Assembly (NCBI GenBank): GCA_003254885.1 | Contig: QANT01007445.1 | Location: 42,860 to 106,859 of the forward strand | From: Purshia tridentata | Taxonomy: Eukaryota > Streptophyta > Magnoliopsida > Rosales > Rosaceae | DNA length: 64,000 bases | Direction: 5' to 3' | Part shown: piece by piece, positions 31,234-43,534 of the stretch | Position numbering within the stretch: position 1 is the first letter of the stretch | Layout: every line of letters begins with the position of its first letter | Program-made: the position numbers and the translations under genes | Notes under the pieces: generated by a model | The model's database searches: none | The model's input: only the letters and a program-made list of their open reading frames with translations | Told to the model about the DNA's origin: nothing

Positions 31234-33999
31234 AAAAAGTAATCATCAAATTTTGCTAGAATGACATACATGTATTTTATTCAAGTATTGGTGGATAAAT
31301 TATAATAGCTTCAATAATTTATTTTTTTTAGAGCAACAAGTTTAATAATATTGATTAATTCAAAGTTAGCTTCTAGTATTGTATTCCATGTTACACAGTA
31401 AAAAGGAAAAGGTAAAGGAAAAGTAACTCGTTCTTTCCTATGGTTTGCAAATGCAACGCTTGCATGCCTTTCTATGAGTGAACGAGGGATCCAATGCAGA
31501 GGAGGCGTGCGTGTTCGACCCGGTTGCGCTTTTTGGTCCAATAGAGCGCCGTATATGGCTTGAAACGGCTACAAACGGATCGGTTTGGGAGTGGGACCCA
31601 TACTTTGCTAGCTAAGATACACTACCGAGGCCCTCACGCGCCGCTTCCTGTCCACCAATCAGTTGACAGTCAAGAGACAGATGGCGCTTTATGGGATATC
31701 TTCACTAGACAACTGGCCCTCGAGTATCCAATGATTGATTTTTTCTTCACTTACTTCTTCTGGATGTTGCTGCCTTTCTCACTACTTGCCTATTTCATGA
31801 TACATGGATTTTTCATTTGCTATCTATTCACGTTTGCCATTTAAAATATATATCTGCCTTTTTTATTCAAATAAGTACGCAAATATAGTATTGTAATAAT
31901 GCTGATATAAATATGATAATTATCAACTAGTTAGATAAATTTTAATTTTGTTACTTTTTTGTAGATTTACATCTTCTAAAAGTTAGATGGTTCAAATTAT
32001 TAATTCAATAATGTGAATAGTGCAACTTTTTCTAGTTCTTGTCAAAAGAGATTCCCTTAAAAAGACTTCTCCATTTTATCAATCCGTAATTAAAATGATT
32101 TAAATATTGATTAAATTAGAAAAAAAAATACTACTAAATCACCAAATGAAAATAACGTTTAACTTGCATTTTTATGTCGAGTTTTGTCTTTTAATATCAT
32201 TTCATGATGTCAAATATTGCTCTCTGTTCAAGATTTTTTATTTTATAAAGTTTGAAACTATACTGAGTTACTGACTACTAGGCTAGTGCCTAGTAGCTAA
32301 CTAAGATTGATGTAAAATTGAGGTAATGGTGACGTAAAATACCAAGCGGCTTAAGATTGATATGGATTGATAGCAGTGCCAGTGAGCATGAAAAATGCAA
32401 GTCATCAATTTCAGTTTTTAATGATTTGGGGCCCTTATGCGTGATGGGATGGGTCCCATGCATTATTGCTCTATCATGGGTGAGAAATCCAAGAGTCAAC
32501 TTCGAACAGATTAATCTCTCATCAACAATAGATAATTATCTGTAAAACGAGAGTCGTTTGATTGAAATCAGAAGGCTGTACGAGGTTCTGCTAAGATATA
32601 TGGACAGGAAGAGCAGCTGTGATGGAGACAGTCACGAACTTCTGGTGGACATGAGAGCACAGTATCATCCATTAATTTCAACAATACAAAACAAAAAAAG
32701 AAAAAAGAAAATAGCAAAAGTGAAAGAAGGAGAATCTCACCGCTGACTTATGCCTCCTCTTTATAGCTTTTGCTTTTTTCGTGTCATGGACGTATCCATG
32801 GCAAAGTGATTTTGCCCCATTTGTCTTTGTTTGTTGGTTTACTTACTTACCAACAAACCTCCATCAAACTCTAAAAGTTTGCTTCAATGGTCTATAAAAT
32901 CTCTAGCATGATTCATGCACAAAGAAAATCACTAATGCTACTATTTCTTCAAACGCATGGTTGGGTCCCCCCACCTCATTTTGACAAACTACAATAATTT
33001 TTTCTTTTCAGTTGATTTTACTTTTATTTTACCTTTTATGTTAGTCTCAAATTCATTTTTGTTGTGTTCTCTGACTGAAAAAAGTTTGTTACCCACTTGA
33101 AGCCCATGTTTCTTCTGGGCCTTGTTTAGAGGCAGCCCAATTCAACTGAACTATTAAATTAGTATTTTTTAGACATAACTTCCAGCCTCACTAAATTAAT
33201 AGTGTGACATAGGACTTGGGAGAAAACATAAGACACTTAATTTGAAAAGGTTGAGATCATTATAACCACTGAAATATAATGATTTGGTTCTAAAGTTGAA
33301 GCATGCCCACACATAACATGACCTTTTGTTTTCATATTTTTCCTTCCCTCGTGTTTATTATATATATTCTTCATTATCTTTGATTCTACTTTTTTTTTTT
33401 TTAGCCGGAAAATCTATCTTTCTGTATAATTAATTAAAGGACATGTTTGCTGGTGTGTGGTGGTGAGTTTTTACATGAACAGTGTTTTATTACTCAATCA
33501 TCCTGCATAGCTGAAATTCGGCCTATGTGTCTGCTTCGGAGTTCCATGCATGCACAGGATTCTATGTGATGACCCACCACGCACTTACCATACACCTTCC
33601 CTCAATAATAAGGTAATAAATCTAAAAAGTTGGCCATTAAAACCTTTTTTGTCTTGAGCCGATGAGGGAGTGAGTGAGTGGGAAAATAAAAATAAAAATT
33701 ACTACACAAACAAACAAGCCACGTTCACATTATCACATACACAGACAAATAAACCCCATATCCAATTCCACCTTTTTTTCTCCTCCATGAGAATAATATG
33801 AAAATTCCAGGAGCCTTGGAAATCGAGTTAGTGGAGTTATTTGCATTCCCCACAAACATGCCCTTAACCAGCTAGCTTGGACCAAGAATTTCAACTTCAC
33901 TTTATTACAAAATTGAATTAAATTTTATTACTAAAATGAAATTAAAATAATGGCACTCGTATTCAACCAAAAGCTACAATCTAGCTCTCTAGCTTGTCT
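31234..33999. other. Gene-poor region
   Basis: No convincing gene. A 62-residue frame at 32558-32746 (starting MIEIRRLYEVLLRYMDRKSS) has a protein-like, charged composition but no recognised family; it could be a captured exon. A GC-richer patch occurs at 31,490-31,700. The rest is AT-rich. Confidence 0.4.
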
Positions 34000-34000
34000 T

Positions 34001-34400
34001 TATATATGACCCCCACCATGTCCCCTCAGCTCTATACTCATACCACTCTTTCTAGTTTCTAGTCCTCCTTTCTTGCTAGCTACCTAGCACATTAACATTT
34101 TCAGCTCAATTACTTTTGTGTCGTCCATAATTTCACTAAGCAACATCGACCATGATCGCCAGCCATAAGTGGGCATTTGTCTACTTGGGTGGTGGACATG
34201 AAGGTGGTCGTAGTGGTGATGGTGGTTGGCGACAGCGGCGCGGTGGAGAAGGGTTCTGTTGTAAATATGGGTGAAAGCTGATGGCAAACCAACATACAAA
34301 ACAAGGCTTTGCAATTGCGCTCTCCTGAATTTCTAGCCAGCACAAGTGGCAGAATCGGTATAGCAGCATTATTGCATTGCGGGGAATTGAGGGTAGCGGT
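34001..34400 (+). other. Candidate small transcript unit with a 40-residue ORF
   Basis: A TATATAT box at 34001-34007 is followed by a pyrimidine-rich leader and an ORF at 34152-34274. It starts MIASHKWAFVYLGGG, is glycine/arginine-rich, and ends FCCKYG. I recognise no peptide family. The opposite strand also has open frames across the same bases, so coding is not established. It could instead be a non-coding RNA. Confidence 0.3.
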
Positions 34401-35754
34401 CCGAAACCTTAACCTTAGGTCTCTTTATTTTTTTTCAATTACTTACTTAACCTTGGGGTCTTTGTGCTTTAATTTCTAAGTCTTTGCTTCTAGTTCACCT
34501 CTTCTTTTTATCTTCTTTTTTTTCTTGGGTTTTTTTTGCATGTTTAATGTTATGAAACATGGGATGTAAGAGATGCATACGAAGTAGCTTCGTTTATTTA
34601 GGTGGGTTTTTTTTCGCTGTTTGTAATGCTGCTGGGCATGCATCACTTACACCTGTCATGTCATGTATTTGCTCTCTCTTGAATTGGAGGTATGAATTAA
34701 AGAAAGAATGACTTTATTTTCCTTGTTCTCTTGTCTGTCTCTCTTTCCTCTTTAATTTTGATCGATCATTTGCTTTTGATTTTGGTGTCTCTTGCCTGAT
34801 CTAGATGCTGATTCAAAGTAGAATCTGATTTTGTGAAAGCTTTGGCTGCACTGCATCATGGAAATTCCATGCTCTGTACTTTGAACTTTATCCCATCTGA
34901 TTAATTTCAATCTTTAATTACTTTAAAAAACAAGTAAGTTCATGTTTTGGCCAAAAATACTTATTGTCGTGAAAAAGGGTTGAAACGCTGATCACTTTTG
35001 AAGCCAAATTCCAAGGCATCATATGTTTTTGGCTCAGCATACATAAAACAGAAAAAAAGAACATGGTACCAAGTTGGCTGCAGCCTGAGCAGCTAGCCAA
35101 AGTTATAAGGCATTTGATAGGCTGAAAGAATTTCACCAAATGATAACCCATTTATGGCCAAAATTGCCAGAAGTGAATATTTGTCTATTCCAAAAACAGA
35201 AAAATGTATCTTTTACATAAAAGTCAAATTAAGTATCAGCCATTATTCATCATGACCTTCCTAATTCCTATATTCATATAAATCTATAACAAACGCCACT
35301 GCTTCATCGATGCAAAATGTTCACATGCTTTGGCACTACCACCAGATCAGTTGTATGGGTAAATATATTATAGTTTATGGTATACTCAACATTTTCATAA
35401 TTAACAAGTCACAACCAAGGCCTCTTTCTTGTTGGAAAGAGGAAGAAGGTAGAAAAGAAAAGGGTTATCTTTAATAATACATCTATAAATTGAAAATATC
35501 AAGAAGCAAATCCAGCATCCCCTGCTTGGTGGGGTCAATTGATATATATCTTATGTATATGTATTTATTTGGTCCAGAATTGATATATGTGGGTGCATTA
35601 GGCCCATTTAGTTGAAGTGACTGATATTGAACACAGGCTGCAGATTAGACTTGGGACATTTGATAGGAAAACTTCACATACTGATAGGTTATATGGGCCA
35701 ACTTTTAAGCTTACTGCTACTCTGTTAGCTTCTCTACATTGACTCAGAAGTCAG
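34401..35754. other. Gene-poor region before the kinase relic
   Basis: AT-rich and T-rich sequence. The minus-strand frame at 34918-35151 has no recognisable product. Nothing else is supported. Confidence 0.4.
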
Positions 35755-36110
35755 CTACTGAGATGGATCCAATGGGCCCTCTCCTACAGACATGAGTTGT
35801 GGATAGGCTGAGAAAGGTTTAGGTGGAATTTGCAGGCTATCAAAGTTCCCTTCCAACATCTCCACAACTTTTGTCATTGAGGGACGCTCTGATGCCTTCA
35901 CTAGAATGCACCATAACCCCACAATGCATAGCTTTCTTGCAGCCGCAGTTTCAGTCACATCGTCAATTTCTAGGTCTCCTCCCTCATTTCTATATATACT
36001 CATAAGCCCACATTGGAATGTTCACTCATGTTGAACTACTTGCCTTTGCATTGAAATCCATTTTTCCTCTGGCTCCCAACATCAACAACCCAAAACTATA
36101 AGCATCTGAT
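35755..36110 (-). pseudogene. LRK10L-type receptor kinase relic (C-terminal subdomains IX-XI)
   Basis: Translating the minus strand gives KSDAYSFGLLMLGARGKMDF (36,110-36,030 region), then a TGA and a TAG in the same frame. The frame then shifts and the sequence continues as YRNEGGDLEIDD...KLCIVGLWC...RPSMTKVVEMLEG and LQIPPKPFSAYP, ending at 35,755. These are the conserved last subdomains of LRK10-like kinases. The lesions (two stops and a frameshift) and the absence of subdomains I-VIII upstream make it a broken fragment. It lies downstream of the kinase-less receptor gene in the same orientation. Confidence 0.85.
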
Positions 36111-36532
36111 TTGATCATCAAAGACAAAGATATGCCTACGTATACACAAATTTTCCTTTCCAAGCTTTTTACTTCGTACTTCCGAGTTGTTTTCCTGGAG
36201 CTTTCAACAAACTCGATATATTTACCAGCAATAGAAGAAAACCAAGGGGCAAGATTTTGGTCACATCCAATTTCTTAGTCACAGACACGAAGTAAACAAG
36301 GAATCTGGCTTATGAAAAGTTTTACATACAGAGCCATTTGAATCAGACTTTTTGATTACACACATTATACTTCAATTATTCATCAGAAAAAAAAAAAAAA
36401 GGATAATTGAATAACATTCTTATCGCTCCACAGAGTCCAACAAATTGTAAAGTTGGTAACACAAATTTTTACAAAGGTATCTTATAGCATTATATGTAGT
36501 TGTAGAAGGTGAAGGTATATGTGGGTTAGTTA

Positions 36533-37673
36533 TCAAGCATTGCTGATTGTTGGTGTCAAGGATTGCTGATTCTGCAGACTCTCCTCAGATGCTTTTGGTC
36601 GTTTACGATATCTTCGGATAACGACCACAATTATGACAATTATAAGAACTAGACCAACTAGAGCTGGAAATGCATAGAAAGATTAATTAAAACAACTTTC
36701 GAGGGAATGAATCGAAATTGCTATAAAAACAAGATTAATAGTCAATTAATGTATAAACAACTTGGTACCTCCCAGTGCCATTCCCACATATATTAAGATA
36801 ATTTGGGTTGCTGTGATTTCTGTATACTCTGCATTTGCATACAAGCAAAGTTTGAAACACAAGAATATGACAATCCAAGATGATTAAGAAACATAATCCA
36901 GAGACATAAAGTAGGCATATATATATGTGCTGACCTCTTGAACACATATATTTGAGTGGCTTATCCCATGACCTTACTTCGCATGATTTACCAGATAAAG
37001 AGCAATCCCTGCACTCGAGCGACCATCCAAGATCAAACCCTCCTTGCAACAGTTTCATCAAAGCTCCATAAGTAGTAGGGAACTCAATTTCTTCGTAATC
37101 TACAAGAGCCACTGAAATAATCCAACATGATGGTTGAAGACGATAATATGACTGTTGTCCGTCATGAACAGCATAGACGTGAGTCCCATTTCTAGTCAAA
37201 CATGGAACTGTCGTATAGTTAGCAGCCATGCTGATGTTTTTGGAGCACTTCACAAATCGGATACGACTACTAGAGTTGTAATATCTGTGGACAATTCCCT
37301 TAAACCGAAAATCCCTGGCATTCCCATCCCAGGGTTCTAGAGACCCGGATGGAACGTTGCAGCTTCCATTGGAAAAGTTGACATCAACTAAACGGATTAT
37401 CTGATCATAGTAGGAAATGTTCTTCACATAGTATTTGCCTGGAAATATATCGAGGATGGTTTTGTTGTTCTCACAAGAAAGTTCATAGTCAGGATCGCCG
37501 CAGCCTGCTGGATCACCCTTTAGGCGAAAAGGGTAGCTGATGTTTTTGAGTTCTCCACACCAAGAAGCACAAACCCTTTTACGATTTCGTGCTTCAACTT
37601 CAATGAGAAACAGAAAAATCAGCACAGAACAGAGAATGGTTGATGCAGCAGTTGCTGATTCTCCCCTCATCAT
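36533..37673 (-). CDS. Kinase-less LRK10L/WAK-type receptor-like protein, copy 1
   Basis: Three exons: 37673-36935, 36828-36769, 36663-36533; 309 residues. The signal peptide (~1-28) ends near VEARN. The ectodomain begins with a GUB_WAK (galacturonan-binding) pattern: CGELKNISYPFRLKGDPAGCG, then YELSCENNKTIL, several N-X-S/T sites, and the cysteine cluster LECRDCSLSGKSC. Exon 3 encodes the membrane helix (ALVGLVLIIVIIVVVI), the stop-transfer RRYRKRPK and a tail ending SNA. No kinase exon follows in frame before the stop codon. Full LRK10L proteins carry a ~300-residue Ser/Thr kinase here. The protein could be a decoy or co-receptor at the plasma membrane, or a gene in decay. All splice sites are intact and phases close, and the paralogue shares the same structure. 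Confidence 0.85.
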
Positions 37674-37715
37674 ATATATTTGCCTTAACGTGCAGATAAC
37701 TTACAAACGTCAGAA

Positions 37716-37855
37716 CTTGGCAAAGAGAATTCACAGAAGAAGCTCCACATATAGTCTTGAAGAATTAATTTACTGAAATGCTGCTTATTGCTTAATTCAT
37801 GGTCAACGAAGGAGAGTTGGTCAAAGTTTTCTGTTCCATGTTGCGTTGTCTCTGA

Positions 37856-37898
<43 letters not shown>

Positions 37899-38130
37899 NN
37901 NNNNNNNNNNNNNNNNNNNNTTTTTTTTTTTTTTTTGCATCCATGTCTTCTTTATTTTGTAATACGCAATTATATATCATATCGAGTGTTGAGAGTTCAA
38001 AGGTCAAAGACAACCCCATCTCATTCCTTTGTCCAGTTTGAGTTTTACAAATAAAAAGGGCTAAGGGTTACTCTGATTTCCCCTTTGAAGAATACCAAAG
38101 GCCAACATCAAAATTGTGTTTAGTTTAATA
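37716..38130 (-). promoter_or_regulatory. Upstream region of LRK10L copy 1, with assembly gap
   Basis: The segment is repeated, diverged, at 40,560-41,215 and in part at 39,950-40,460. Shared blocks include cttggcaaagag..ttc, agaagct, tatagtctt, ttattttgtaatacgca, tatatcatat and tcaaaggtcaaagacaa. It is interrupted by the poly-T/N run at 37,859-37,936. Confidence 0.6.
37899..37920. other. Assembly gap (22 N) in a poly-T tract
   Basis: The N run is flanked by about 38 T on the left and 16 T on the right. Its true length is unknown. The reading frames spanning it are artefacts. Confidence 0.98.
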
Positions 38131-38744
38131 ATTAAGTACAACTGCCTTGCCTTTCTCAAACGAAAAGAACTGTCCAAGTCATTGGATAAGTATTACAAGC
38201 TGGTATTAGGTGTTCTTCCTTAATCTGATCAGTTTTGTGAGAACAAAACTGTACACAAGAATTTCTCATGTAAACAAATATCACATGCTGAAGTATTTAA
38301 TGTATAATGGACTGTCCAAGTCATTGTGGACGATCCCTTGATAGGGAATTTGGGAGTAAACCCTTTCAACCCCTGTTCCATTATATCTGCAATGAAAAAG
38401 CAGTTGAAAGATTCTATTCGACAGCAAGTGTCTCCCTCCTCAAACTAAAATGGCAAGGCTTTGGTCACATCTAATTTCTTAGTCAACTGAATAGATACCA
38501 TATAGCTAGCATATGAATCGGTTTCACATACAGATAGTATTTGAATTCAGACTTTTTGATCACTCACATTAGAATTGAATTATTCATCAAAAAATATGAC
38601 AAACGGAATCACATTCTTTTTGGTCACACAGAATACAATGAATTGTAAGGTTTGCAACACGATTATGTGTTACAATGGTACCAAAGATTAAAAGTAGCAT
38701 TATATGTAGCTGTCGTGGGTGAAGATATATGTATGGGTTAGTTC

Positions 38745-39912
38745 TCAAGAATTGCTGATTGTTGGTGCCAAAGATTGCTGTTTCTGCACATTCTTCTCCT
38801 TGGATGCTTTTGGTCTTGTTCGATATCTTCGGATAACGACCACCAATATGACAATTATAAGCACTAGACCAACTAGAGCTGAAAATGCAGAGAAAGATTA
38901 AAATTCTATGAGTTCCTACTTCCAAGGGAATCCAAAATCCAAAATTGCAATAAAAACAAAACCAATAATTGTCAATCAATGTATAATTCAAATTTTACCT
39001 CCCAGAACGACTCCCACAATTACTAAGATTATCTGACGCTTTGTGTCTCCTGAATAATCTGCAGTTGCACAAAAACAGAGTATGAAACATAGATGATTCA
39101 TTAAGAAACATATATAATTAAATGAAGACACATAAAATTATGTATGCATATATATACTGACCTTTTTCACATTTAAAGATGAGTGGCTTATCCCATGAAC
39201 TGACTACGCAGTTTTTACCAGATAAAGAGCAATCCCTGCACTCAACCGACCAGCCAAGATTAAACCCTCCCTGCAACAACTTGAAGATACCTTCATAAGT
39301 AGGGGACTTATAAACGTCTTGATGATAATTATCTACAGAGGCCACGGAAACAACGGAGCACGATGGTTGAAGACGATAATATAGGAAGTCGCCGTCATAA
39401 GTTGCATAGACGTAACTCCCATTTCCTGTCAAGCATGGGATGGCGGTATAGTTGTACTCTCTTGTCTGGTACTGGCTCATGTTTCTGGAGCACTTGATAA
39501 ATCGGACACGGCTTGTAGAGCCGTTCACGAATCCCCGAAACCTAAAATCCCTGACGCCGTTATCCACTTCCAGAGACCCAGATGGGAAGCTGCAGCTTCC
39601 ATTGGCAAAGTTGACATCAACTAAACGGAGTGTTTGTTCATAATAGGAAATGTTTTGCACAAAGTATTTGCCTGGAGATATTTCGAGGATGGTTTTGTTG
39701 TTCACACAAGAAAGTTCATAGTCAGGATCGCCACAGCCTGCTGGATCACCCTTGAGCCGAAATGGGTAGCTGATGTTTTTGATATCTCCACACGAAGAAG
39801 AAGAAGGACAAATTTCTTTGTAATTTCTTGCTTCAACTTTAATGGAAAAAAGAACAGTCAGCAAAGAACAGAGAATGGTTGATGCAGAAGTTGTTGATTC
39901 TTCCCTCCCCAT
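38745..39912 (-). CDS. Kinase-less LRK10L/WAK-type receptor-like protein, copy 2
   Basis: Three exons: 39912-39162, 39058-38999, 38878-38745; 314 residues. It has the same layout as copy 1: signal peptide ending near VEARN, GUB_WAK domain (CGDIKNISYPFRLKGDPAGCG), N-glycosylation sites, WSVECRDCSLSGKNC, membrane helix ALVGLVLIIVILVVVI, basic RRYRTRP, and a ~30-residue tail ending SNS. Intron positions and phases match copy 1 exactly, so the pair arose by tandem duplication. The kinase-less state probably predates the duplication, because both end at equivalent points of exon 3. I saw no convincing kinase remnant directly downstream of this copy (38,100-38,700). Confidence 0.86.
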
Positions 39913-40559
39913 GATGTTTGTTTGCTTTCAAATATTAGCAGAATATATAAAACTAGCCAGTATACGATCTTATGAGCTTGGGTTAGATAATATATATGAT
40001 ATTCAAGAATTAGTGGGGTTATTTTTATTCAAAGTTTTATAATCTGTATTCAGTCTTCTTGTCAGTCAAAGAATGGAAGTTGGTCAAAAATTTTCAGCTG
40101 CATATGTAATATGGTAGGGGTTTTCTCTGTCTTGTTGTTAAAGTTAATTATGATTTTAGGAATTATGAGACCCGTTTTGTGAATTTGAAATATATGGATT
40201 AGTCGAAGTCGGAGATCATCAAATAAGAATGAAATGTTTGGGTGTAACTGTTCTGAGCAATGATCATATAAAAGAATGGTCCGTACAGTACCTCCATTAT
40301 CCGATTGAGAATTCAAAGGTCAAACTCATTCTTTTGTCAACACACTACCGAGACTCATGACTTTGAAAAATCAAAGGGTTAAGGGTTTGTCCGTTTCGTC
40401 TTTCAGGAATCCAAAGCCAGGTCAGCCACAAATTAAAGATGTTCTAACATTCAGAATTTAAAATTTGGTTTACTGGTTTAGTATATCAAGAAATAAAGGA
40501 GAAGACCAAACCCTCATGATTTGCTCTAAATTTTCAGATTGTACCATGAACTTGATTGA

Positions 40560-41330
40560 TCACTTGGCAAAGAGTATTCCGGAAGAAGCTGTATATATAG
40601 TCTTCAAGAAATAATTTTAACAAAATTTTGACCACATTGCTCTAATGTCTAAAGAAATGGGAAATCTATACTCATCTTCCTTGTTACTCAACTCAAGCAA
40701 TGGGAGTTGTTCAAATCTTCTGTTCGATGTTGGGATTTTCTCTTGTCTTTTGTTTTTTTTTTTTAAATAATAAATAAAGAAGTACCTATTTCTTGCAGAA
40801 GCTCCAACAAGATCAATAATCAATGGAGTTGTAAATTGTATTTTAAAAATAATCAGTAATAGCGTTTTTGTACGAGTTATCAAGGAATGTGAAAAGAATT
40901 TTCTCTTATCTTTTGTTTTTTTTTTTTAAATAATAAATAAAGAAGTATCTATTTCTTGCATAAGCTCCAACAAGATCAATAATCAATGGAGTTGTAAATT
41001 GTATTTTAAAAATAATCAGTAATTACGTTTTTGTACGAGTTATCAAGGAATGTGAAAAGACAATTTTAGAATGCATTTATCATTTTTGTTTATCGAATTG
41101 AAGAATGTGCATATCCATCTATATCTTCATTATTTTGTAATACGCAGTCATATATCATATTCAAAGGTCAAAGACAATCCATGAATCCCCCCTCATTCCT
41201 TTGTCTCATGATCATCAAAATTTGTATAGAATACACATCCATGTACATTGCATGTAAATGTCATTGTATATTGAAGATTGTGCTTTGCCTATCTAGAGGA
41301 CGAAAAGAGGTCTTCGCCATTTGTAAGACG
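40560..41330 (-). repeat. Third LRK10L-type upstream region without a gene
   Basis: It matches the upstream region of copy 1 (37,716-38,130) but no ectodomain exon lies beside it. A 163-bp tandem duplication splits it. It is probably the leftover of another family member or a duplicated promoter. Confidence 0.6.
40735..41060. repeat. Two nearly identical 163-bp tandem copies
   Basis: Copies at 40735-40897 and 40898-41060 differ at only a few positions (for example ctcttgtc/ctcttatc, gtacct/gtatct, cagaag/cataag). The period is 163. The high identity points to a recent event. Confidence 0.93.
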
Positions 41331-43027
41331 ATCTCTTGTATTGGAATTTGATAATGGGGAGTGAGCAATAAAACGCAGTTGACAGAGAAATGGTTCATTT
41401 TAATATAGTTTATTATAGGAGATCAGATGATAATCCCTAAGATCCACCACTAGTTTAGTTGCAATTTCGATGTGTCATGTATTTTCTGTCATAGGCATGT
41501 CAAAATCGCTTTGACAATAGCATGTTCAAGGTGCGCTATAGTGCTCTAAAATACTGAGAAATCATATTAATATGGATAAAGCTCATGTACCTTTAGCCAA
41601 GGAGGTTCCTGTGTAGTCTTTGTTTTTCTGGGCTTTAAGCCCTCCTTTGTAACAAAAAAGGAAAAAACGAGATCTGGCCCATGAAAAATGGGACCCTCCA
41701 TTTGCATCCACATGAAAAACACATTGGGTCTCTTATTTGGATTTTTATGTAGTGCTTAAATAAATATCATAATCTTTGAACTAATGTATATTCAGTGAAC
41801 TTAGACATGGGCCCTATTTAAAGCTTTATTCTTGTTTTTTCTTTTGTCAAAATTAAAGCCCTGTAGGCCCATAAAGGTTACCTCACTAGACTCTCCTTGG
41901 GCCTGGTTACAACCCATATGGGTTGCTTAGTGATCTACTAATTAAAGGGTGCTTGAGCATAAACGAACCCACCAATAATTTTGAATGAAGAAACCAACAA
42001 CTCAATTTGAATTTTCATGAGTGAAAGAAAATAATTTGCAAATACTTTAAAATATTACTAATTAACAATTAGTTAAGTAGTATTTCTTCTTCTTTTTTTT
42101 GGCAATTAATTAGATAGTATTTTTAACCACAATGTTTGAGAGATTTTAAGTTTGAATTCTCTATTTTTATAGAGAGAAAAAAATTAAATAGTAATGATGA
42201 TACATTTGTTAGTTCTCAATGTCATGAAAGAAAAGTTGTCGGCTGTCAGGCAGCTACGCTGATATTTATACAGCCATTGAAACCAAATTTGTTCAGACAA
42301 ATTTAACCCAATTCTCATGTATCTTTCTTGCATGTCCAAGTCCAACCTCTCTTTAGTTAAGTTAGCTAGTTAATTAGTTTCTAAACAACAAAAAAAACAT
42401 AATTACTGCCGAAATTTAAAGAGAGAAGCATAGGATTTGGTATTGCCGTTTTGATGAGGCTACCCAAACTTGAATGTTCTTTCAATTAATTTCTATGTAT
42501 TCGATTAATATTTAATAGATTACACATGTAATTGCTTTCTTTTTTAAAACTATCAAAAACTGGCATTATAAATAATTTCGTGAGATTTTTACTAATAACC
42601 TTTTTCCACTACTAAACTAAACCAAATGGTTATTGACATTAGTTGCATCCCTTTAAACACTTACTTGGTTGCACAAATGCATCTTAGATTCTTATTCTCA
42701 TACTAATCTGACCCGATTTTCCTAGTCAATAAGAGTGGGTACTACAACAGAAACGATCATTTACAAAGAGATCCCTCTTATTTAACGGTAGAAACAGCAA
42801 GAATTTACAGCAGTAAAAAAAAAAGTCTATGGTAAAAAACGCCAACAAGTACAACTCGCTAAAATCTAAAAACTAAAATAAAAAAAATAAAAAAATGAAG
42901 AAGAAAAAGAAACCACCACCAGGCACCAGCCATCATCATCAACATAATCATAATCATGCGGGGATGGATAGTGTGGATACCATCATATGATATCTATGCA
43001 TCATCGATTCTCTCATCAATCAATGAA
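41331..43027. other. Intergenic region
   Basis: AT-rich and unremarkable, with short runs of A or T. It includes the 3' flank of the RING gene near 42,780-43,027. No gene is supported. Confidence 0.4.
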
Positions 43028-43534
43028 TCAATTGGAGCGCAAGGAAAACCAGTGCAGGAGGTCGCGGCGGCGAGTGAGGGCGACGCGCTCGTCGTGGACG
43101 AGGGGGGAGCGGCAGAGAGGGCAATTGAAGTTGAGGTGGTCGAGCCAGCCGTCGAAGCAGTGCTTGTGAAACACGTGGCGGCAGTGGAGCTTGCGGACCT
43201 GTTCCCCATCCCTTAGAGTGCAGAGGCAGACGACGCAATCGGAGGCGGCGGCGGCGGCGGAACGGGCGGCGTCGTAGCGGTAGGAGAAGAGGCGGTTGAG
43301 GGTGAGCTGGTCGGAGAGGACAATGAGGCCGGCGAGGCCAGAGCCGACGGCGGCGTAGTCCGGTGGGTACTGGACGAATCCAGCGCCACGGCGGTGGCGG
43401 GAGGAGAGGCCGAGGGAATGGAGGAGGGAGAAGAGGGAAGAGCGGAGGTTGTTGATGAAGGTGGCGATGATTGCTATGAGTAGAACAGGGATGGAGTCGG
43501 ACGACATGTCGTTGAGCTGGTTCTGTAATCCCAT
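43028..43534 (-). CDS. RHA2-type RING-H2 E3 ubiquitin ligase (intronless)
   Basis: A single exon of 168 residues; the start at 43534 gives the family-typical MGLQNQLNDMSSDSIPVLLI. An N-terminal hydrophobic helix (~14-36) would anchor it in a membrane. The RING-H2 domain uses C100, C103, C118, H120, H123, C126, C138 and C141, in the order C3H2C3, with the conserved W130 after the sixth ligand. The block SDQLTLNRLFSYRYD before the RING is shared with RHA2A/RHA2B. These ligases act in ABA and drought responses by ubiquitinating targets. The coding part is strongly GC-rich compared with its flanks. In Arabidopsis RHA2B (At2g01150) lies close to BAT1 (At2g01170), so the presence of both here may reflect old linkage. 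Confidence 0.92.
   Translation of the reverse strand: MGLQNQLNDMSSDSIPVLLIAIIATFINNLRSSLFSLLHSLGLSSRHRRGAGFVQYPPDYAAVGSGLAGLIVLSDQLTLNRLFSYRYDAARSAAAAASDCVVCLCTLRDGEQVRKLHCRHVFHKHCFDGWLDHLNFNCPLCRSPLVHDERVALTRRRDLLHWFSLRSN

Noticed and set aside
37788-38054. Frames spanning the poly-T and N run on both strands
   Set aside because: Phe or Lys homopolymers across an assembly gap are not coding.
38320-38400. Possible kinase remnant (reading GIVHNDLD on the minus strand) downstream of LRK10L copy 2
   Set aside because: The match to an HRD-like motif is too short and lacks flanking kinase subdomains.
42956-43216. Plus-strand frame over the RING-H2 gene
   Set aside because: Antisense of a GC-rich exon with a clear RING-H2 on the minus strand.
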